Source: Penaeus vannamei
Lineage: Eukaryota; Arthropoda; Malacostraca; Decapoda; Penaeidae
Reading direction: 5' to 3'
NCBI RefSeq assembly: GCF_042767895.1
Contig: NC_091564.1
Span: forward strand, 36,423,090 to 36,435,589
Length of the DNA stretch: 12,500 bases
Positions 8,631 through 12,500 of this stretch are shown here, in pieces (the stretch's first letter is position 1; each line of letters opens with the position of its first letter). The position numbers were made by a program, and so were the translations under genes. Under the pieces are notes generated by a model. It did not search any database. It was given only the letters and a program-made list of their open reading frames with translations, and was not told where the DNA came from.

Positions 8631-8920
8631 TCGGGGGGGGGGTAGATGGGGGGGAAGAAAGGGGGAGGGGGTGGTGGAGGAGGGGAGAGAGAAAGAGAGA
8701 GAGAGAGGAGAGGAGAGAAAGAGAGAGAGAGAGGAAGAGAGAAAAATAGACAACGAGAAAGAGTGAGAGAGAGCAAAGGGGATGAGGGGTGAAGAGGAGG
8801 CGAGGAGAGGAGAGAGACGGAGGAAGGAGAAGGGACAGAAGAGGGAGGGAGGTCTAAGTAGAGGAAAGCAGAAGAGGAAGAGAGGGGGAGAAATAGGAAG
8901 AAGGTAAGAATACATAAGAA
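8631..8920. repeat. Homopurine G/A-rich tract
   Basis: It begins with a long G run near 8633, then becomes GAGAGAGAAAGAGAG-type sequence with few pyrimidines. It is the reverse-complement type of the (CT)n array ending at 8472, so the two form an imperfect inverted pair across about 200 bp. The P/S/L-rich minus frames across it (8484-8915 and 8615-9049) are artefacts. Confidence 0.88.
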
Positions 8921-8952
8921 GGTAACTTCTTCCATTTTCAAAACGTCACAAT

Positions 8953-8974
8953 GTAATAATAATGATGATAATAA

Positions 8975-9031
<57 letters not shown>

Positions 9032-9066
9032 TAATAATAATAATAACAATAATAATAATAATAATA
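8953..9066. repeat. (AAT)n trinucleotide microsatellite
   Basis: Almost continuous AAT repeats with rare GAT, AAA and AAC interruptions. The minus-strand poly-leucine frame is its translation and not a gene. Confidence 0.96.
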
Positions 9067-9289
9067 AAAAAAAATAGACGGCAAGGAATTCATAGATTAC
9101 TTATTGTTACAAATCAGCAAAAAGGCGTATTTGAAAATTGAAAATATATAAAAAAAATCCGGAAAGTTGAAATGGAAAAATAAAATTCGACATTGCAAAG
9201 AAAATAAGCATCTGTTCCAGACAAAGAAAATATATAAAACATGATAATTAAAAGTTCAAAGACCTCCAAGGAAGCTTTATTTCGCAGGC
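9067..9289. other. A-rich low-copy spacer
   Basis: Purine-leaning, AT-rich sequence. GAAAATATATAAAA occurs near 9139 and again near 9226. No gene or RNA recognised. Confidence 0.5.
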
Positions 9290-10340
9290 ATTTCCTCTTC
9301 CTTTTATTATTATTATTTTTTTTATTATTCTTTTACTTTATACTTTTTTATTTATTATTTTTTTTGTCCGTTCCTTCCTTATTCCCGTCTCTCATCCATT
9401 TCTTCCATCTCTTCTTTTCTTACTTCTTCTTTCTTCCTTTCTTAATTTCTTCTTTCTTTCTCTCTTTCATTTAACCCCTTTTCTTTCCGCCTTTCGTTTC
9501 CTTCATTCTTTATCCCATCCTTATTTTATTCCTTTTTTCTTTACGCCTTCTATTTCTTTTTTCATTCTTTCATTCCCTCTTCCTTTTATTAATTAATTCA
9601 TTATTCCCTCCTTTCTTTCCCCTGCTTCCTTCCTTTCCTTTTTTATCCTTCCTTCATTTTTTCCTTTCTTCTCTTCCTTCTTCTTTTCTTTCTTCCCTCC
9701 ATCTTTCCTTCCTTAATTTACTCCCTCCTTCCTTCCTTCTTTCTTTCATTTCCACTTTCTTTCTTTCCTTCTCTGCTTCCTTCATTCCTCCCTTCTTGCC
9801 TCCTATTTTCTTTCTTTCTCTCGCTCCTTTATTCTTACTTTCCTTCCCTCCCCTCTTTCCTTCCTTCCTCTTGTCTTTCCTTCCTTTCTTCTCTCATTCT
9901 CTATTTTCTTCTTTCATTCCTTCCTTCCTTCTTTCATTCTATCTTTCATTACTTCCTTTTCTCATTCCCTAATTCCCTCTTCCCTTCCTCCCTTCCCTCT
10001 TTCCTTTCTTTTCTCATTCCCTCTTTCCTTTCTTCCTTCCTCCTCTCATTCCCTCATTCCTCCCTTCTCATTCTCTCTTTCCTTTCTTCCTTCCTCCTCT
10101 CATTCCCTCATTCCTCCCTTCTCATTCTCTCTTTCCTTCCTTCCTTCCTTCCTTCCTATTCTCATGCCTTCCTTCCTTGTCTCATTCTCTCTTTCCTTCC
10201 TTCCTTCTCTTATTCCCTCTCTCCTTCTTTCCTTCCTTTTTTCCTTTCTTCCTTTTCTGTTTCCTTCCTTCCTTCCTTCTCTCATTCCTTCTTTCATTCC
10301 TTCCTTCTCTCACTCCTTCCTTCCTTCCTTCCTTCCCTCA
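9290..10340. repeat. 1-kb polypyrimidine tract with (TTCC)n
   Basis: The + strand is nearly all T and C, with isolated A mostly in CATT or TTAT. CCTTCCTTCC tetranucleotide runs become more regular towards the right end (10130-10340). The left part is more degenerate, consistent with ageing away from the active end. Short F/L/S-rich frames on both strands are not genes. Confidence 0.93.
10023..10130. repeat. Perfect 54-bp tandem duplication in the polypyrimidine tract
   Basis: Positions 10023-10076 and 10077-10130 are identical, each starting CTTTCCTTTCTTCC and ending CTCATTCTCT. A third copy begins at 10131 with CTTTCC but diverges into (TTCC)n. Confidence 0.95.
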
Positions 10341-10422
10341 CCCCGAAATCGCCCTTAACCCGCAACCCGGCTAACCGAGAAAGCACAAGGCGTAACGATG
10401 ACTTGGCGTTTCTGCTTCCGGG
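10341..10422. other. Short low-copy spacer
   Basis: GC-moderate sequence (CCCGAAATCGCCCTTAACCC and onward) between a pyrimidine tract and a purine tract. Nothing recognised. Confidence 0.4.
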
Positions 10423-10449
10423 ACTGATAGACGGAAAATGGAATGATGG

Positions 10450-10516
<67 letters not shown>

Positions 10517-10700
10517 GGAAAAAAAAGATGGAGAGAAATGGAAAGAAAGATAGACAGAAAGAAAAGACAAAGGGAGAGATACTGATAGACGTAAAATGGA
10601 ATGATGGGAGAAAGACAAAGAGTAATAGACACGAATTGGAATGGAGAGAGAAAGACGAAAGAAAATAGAAGGTAGAGAGAGAGAGAAGAGGTAATGATGG
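10423..10700. repeat. Purine-rich ~40-bp repeat with an expanded (GA)n insert
   Basis: ACTGATAGACG plus AAAATGGAATGATGGG occurs at 10423 and 10581. A degraded copy (AGTAATAGACACGAATTGG) follows at 10621, a 40-bp step. In the first copy the GGGAGA that follows has expanded to perfect (GA)n over about 10452-10513. The 179- and 125-codon minus-strand frames here are SLSLSL artefacts. Confidence 0.85.
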
Positions 10701-10735
10701 CAAAAAAAAGAAAAGAAAAGAAAAAAAAATCATCA

Positions 10736-10965
10736 TCATTATCATCACTCGTCGATATCAGTATTACGTGATTACCCTCATTATCATTAGCAGTTTCACG
10801 ATCAGCTTCATAAACACAGATAATTACCATCATTGTCTCTGGGTTTTAATTAGTGGCGGTTCTGAAGGCAGAAGCGCCCCCCTGTGCACGCGATCAGCCG
10901 TGTGCACACGCATGTGTACGTGTATGAGTAATTTTACTGCCTGATTTGCATGTTGCAGCCTACAT
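10736..10965. other. Low-copy spacer upstream of the GC-box array
   Basis: An initial ATCATCATCATTATCATC stretch gives way to mixed sequence. The POU octamer ATTTGCAT occurs near 10943, with CACACGCATGTGTACGTG-type purine-pyrimidine alternation around 10900-10925. No frame or RNA is supported. Confidence 0.45.
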
Positions 10966-11330
10966 GTGGAGCAGGGGGCGGGGCTAAAGAGGAGTGGGGT
11001 GGGGGCGGGGCTAAAGAGGAGTGGGGTGGGGGGCGGGGCGAAAGAGGAGGGGGGTGGGGGGCGGGGCTAAAGAGGAATGGGGTGGGGGCGGGGCTAAAGA
11101 GGAGTGGGGTGGGGGGCGGGGCTAAAGAGGAGTGGGGTGGGGGCGGGGCTAAAGAGGAGTGGGGTGGGGGGCGGTGCTAAAGAGGAGTGGGGTGGGGGGC
11201 GGGGCTAAAGAGGGAGTGGGGTGGGGGGCGGGGCTAAAGAGGAGTGGGGTGGGGGGCGGGGCTAAAGAGGAGTGGGGTGGGGGCGGGGCTTAAAGAGGAG
11301 TGGGGTGGGGCGGGGGGGCTGAAGAGGTTA
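10966..11330. repeat. 27/28-bp GC-box minisatellite, 13 units
   Basis: The core is GGGGCGGGGCTAAAGAGGAG followed by TGGGGTGG. The C of CTAAAG falls at 10984, 11011, 11039, 11067, 11094, 11122, 11149, 11177, 11205, 11234, 11262, 11289 and 11319, giving steps of 27-30 bp with 27 and 28 often alternating. Nearly every unit carries GGGCGGGGC, the consensus GC box bound by Sp1/KLF factors in animals, plus three or more G runs. The GAKEEWGGG frame at 10950-11180 is a translation artefact. Confidence 0.95.
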
Positions 11331-11735
11331 AAGTGGGGGATAGAGAGGTGGGGTTAAAAAGGAGGGGGGGAAGAGAGGGAGGAAGAAGAAAGAGGTTAAT
11401 TGGGAAAGGAGGGAGAGAAGAGAGGGAGGAATAGGAAAGAGGTTAAATGGGGGTGGGTGGGGGGTGGAGGAGAGGGAAGAGGTAAAAGTGGGGGGAGAGG
11501 GGGGTAAAAGGAGGAGCAGGAGAGGAAAGAGGTCAGGGTAGGGGGTTAAAAAGGAGGGTGGGAGGACAGATGTTTTAGTGGGGGAGTGAGAGAGAGAGAG
11601 AGAGAGAAGTTAAAGTGGGGGAAGGGGGTTAGAAAGGAGGGAGAGAAAAGAGGTTAAAGAGGAGGGAGAGGGGGTTAGAATGGGGTTGGAGAGGGAGGTT
11701 AAAATGGGGAGAGGGGGGGGGGGAGGCGGTATGTA
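11331..11735. repeat. Degenerate G/A-rich continuation of the GC-box array
   Basis: Repeats of GAGGTTAAAGTGGGGGA and GGTTAAAAAGGAGGG follow with variable spacing. They look like CTAAAGAGGAGTGGGG units that have lost the CGGGGC part. A short (GA)n lies near 11589-11607 and long G runs near 11711. No gene. Confidence 0.85.
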
Positions 11736-12093
11736 ACACGCTCCAGTTATTTTAACTTACTAGTGTCATTTTTTTCTCTCTATTTCTTTGTTTGTTTTGG
11801 GTCCCTCTTGTTTTTTATTTGTTTATATCATTGTTATTACTATTATAATTTTTATAATTTTTGTTATTTATTGTTATCCTTGTTATTCTTGTTGCTTTTA
11901 TCGTAGCATTACTGTTATTATTACTACTGTAATTGTATTATTTTCATCATTGTTATTATTATTACCATTATTTCTATCATCATTACTACTGTTATTGCAT
12001 TATTATTATTGTTATTATTATTACCATTATTTCTATCATCAATACTACTGTTATTGTATTATTATTATTGCTATAATTACCATTATTTCTACC

Positions 12094-12167
<74 letters not shown>
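11736..12167. repeat. ATT-rich repeat ending in perfect (TTA)n
   Basis: After a short mixed lead (11736-11810) the sequence is TTATT-rich. GTTATTATTATTACC occurs at 11952 and 12011 and a mutated copy at 12070, giving a 59-bp period that includes CATTATTTCTATCATC. Perfect (TTA)n then covers 12095-12167 (73 nt, about 24 units). The poly-isoleucine and poly-asparagine frames are its translations. Confidence 0.92.
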
Positions 12168-12179
<12 letters not shown>

Positions 12180-12180
12180 T

Positions 12181-12500
12181 GTTTTCGAAGCTCCCACGAT
12201 CTGACATGGCAACTCAGGTGTCATTCACCGTCAATGTCCTGTTATTGGAAATTAAAGAATGAACTAGAACTTATTATCACAGATGACACCGTGGCAACAT
12301 TTTATATATATTTCATTTTTTTTTTCTTTTCTTTTAATGAAAACGTGAAAATATTTCAGTTATTCTTTGATCTCGACAGATTCAGTTATTTTTTATTATT
12401 CATTTTATCAATGGATATATTTATCAATCAGTTATCACTTTTTTCTTCATTTTCCATTATTTTCTTCATTTTACCTCATTTTGATCTATTTTACCAAATT
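12181..12500. other. AT-rich low-copy sequence to the window end
   Basis: Mixed sequence to about 12300, then T-rich with TTCATTTT repeats. GGTGTCAT (12217-12224) and ATGACACC (12283-12290) form an 8-bp inverted pair. No open frame of note and no RNA gene recognised. Confidence 0.5.

Noticed and set aside
10294..10833. 179-codon minus-strand frame
   Set aside because: It is built from (CT)n on the minus strand joined to TTCC repeat and spacer. No conserved segment is recognisable.
10950..11180. 76-codon frame of GAKEEWGGG repeats
   Set aside because: It is a translation of the GC-box minisatellite. Units of 27 and 28 bp alternate, so the frame is not kept.
11788..12204. 138-codon isoleucine/tyrosine-rich frame and the poly-asparagine frame opposite
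   Set aside because: They are translations of (TTA)n and related ATT repeats.

Overview
This window looks like intergenic or deep intronic DNA from a eukaryote with a very large load of simple-sequence repeats. I see no bacterial features: no operon-like gene packing, no Shine-Dalgarno-preceded gene and no recognisable protein domain. Several kinds of repeat lie edge to edge: long (CT)n/(GA)n, (AC)n, (AT)n, (AAT)n, (TTCC)n and GATA/GACA tracts, and G-rich and AT-rich minisatellites. This density is typical of decapod crustaceans, especially penaeid shrimp and some crabs. Other repeat-rich invertebrates such as molluscs cannot be excluded. The taxon call is inference, at about even confidence.

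Layout. 1-900: homopurine GA tract with 60-95 bp internal units. 958-1402: 26-bp minisatellite. 1403-1600: low-copy spacer. 1602-1900: compound microsatellite ending in 253 nt of strict purine-pyrimidine alternation. 2071-3208: 27-bp minisatellite with about 40 units. 3209-3770: low-copy DNA with a G-run cluster. 3771-4110: 25-bp minisatellite. 4204-4900: four diverged copies of a 150-240 bp unit. 4901-5150: low-copy DNA. 5155-6022: GATA/GACA repeat. 6023-6130: short low-copy island. 6131-6810: pyrimidine tract containing a block repeated at an offset of 403 bp. 6906-7298: G-rich minisatellite, then (TA)32. 7299-7704: the longest non-repetitive island, AT-rich, with two inverted repeats holding CCAAT, GATA and TAATTA motifs. 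7705-8472: (TTC)n, then compound (CT)n. 8473-8950: a G-quadruplex candidate, then a homopurine tract. 8953-9066: (AAT)n. 9290-10340: 1 kb of polypyrimidine. 10423-10700: (GA)n inside a 40-bp repeat. 10966-11330: a 27/28-bp GC-box minisatellite. 11331-11735: its purine-rich continuation. 11800-12167: ATT-rich repeat. 12181-12500: AT-rich low-copy DNA.

No protein-coding gene, tRNA, rRNA, CRISPR array or intact transposon can be supported. The long open frames (up to 375 codons) all lie inside tandem repeats. They stay open because the repeats lack stop codons or have periods divisible by three, so their low-complexity products (SLSLSL, THTHTH, CVCVCV, 9-residue repeats) are artefacts. The content of interest is structural: candidate Z-DNA, triplex, G-quadruplex and cruciform sequences, higher-order repeat architecture that records recent duplication, a tandem array of Sp1-type GC boxes, and a few single-copy islands.
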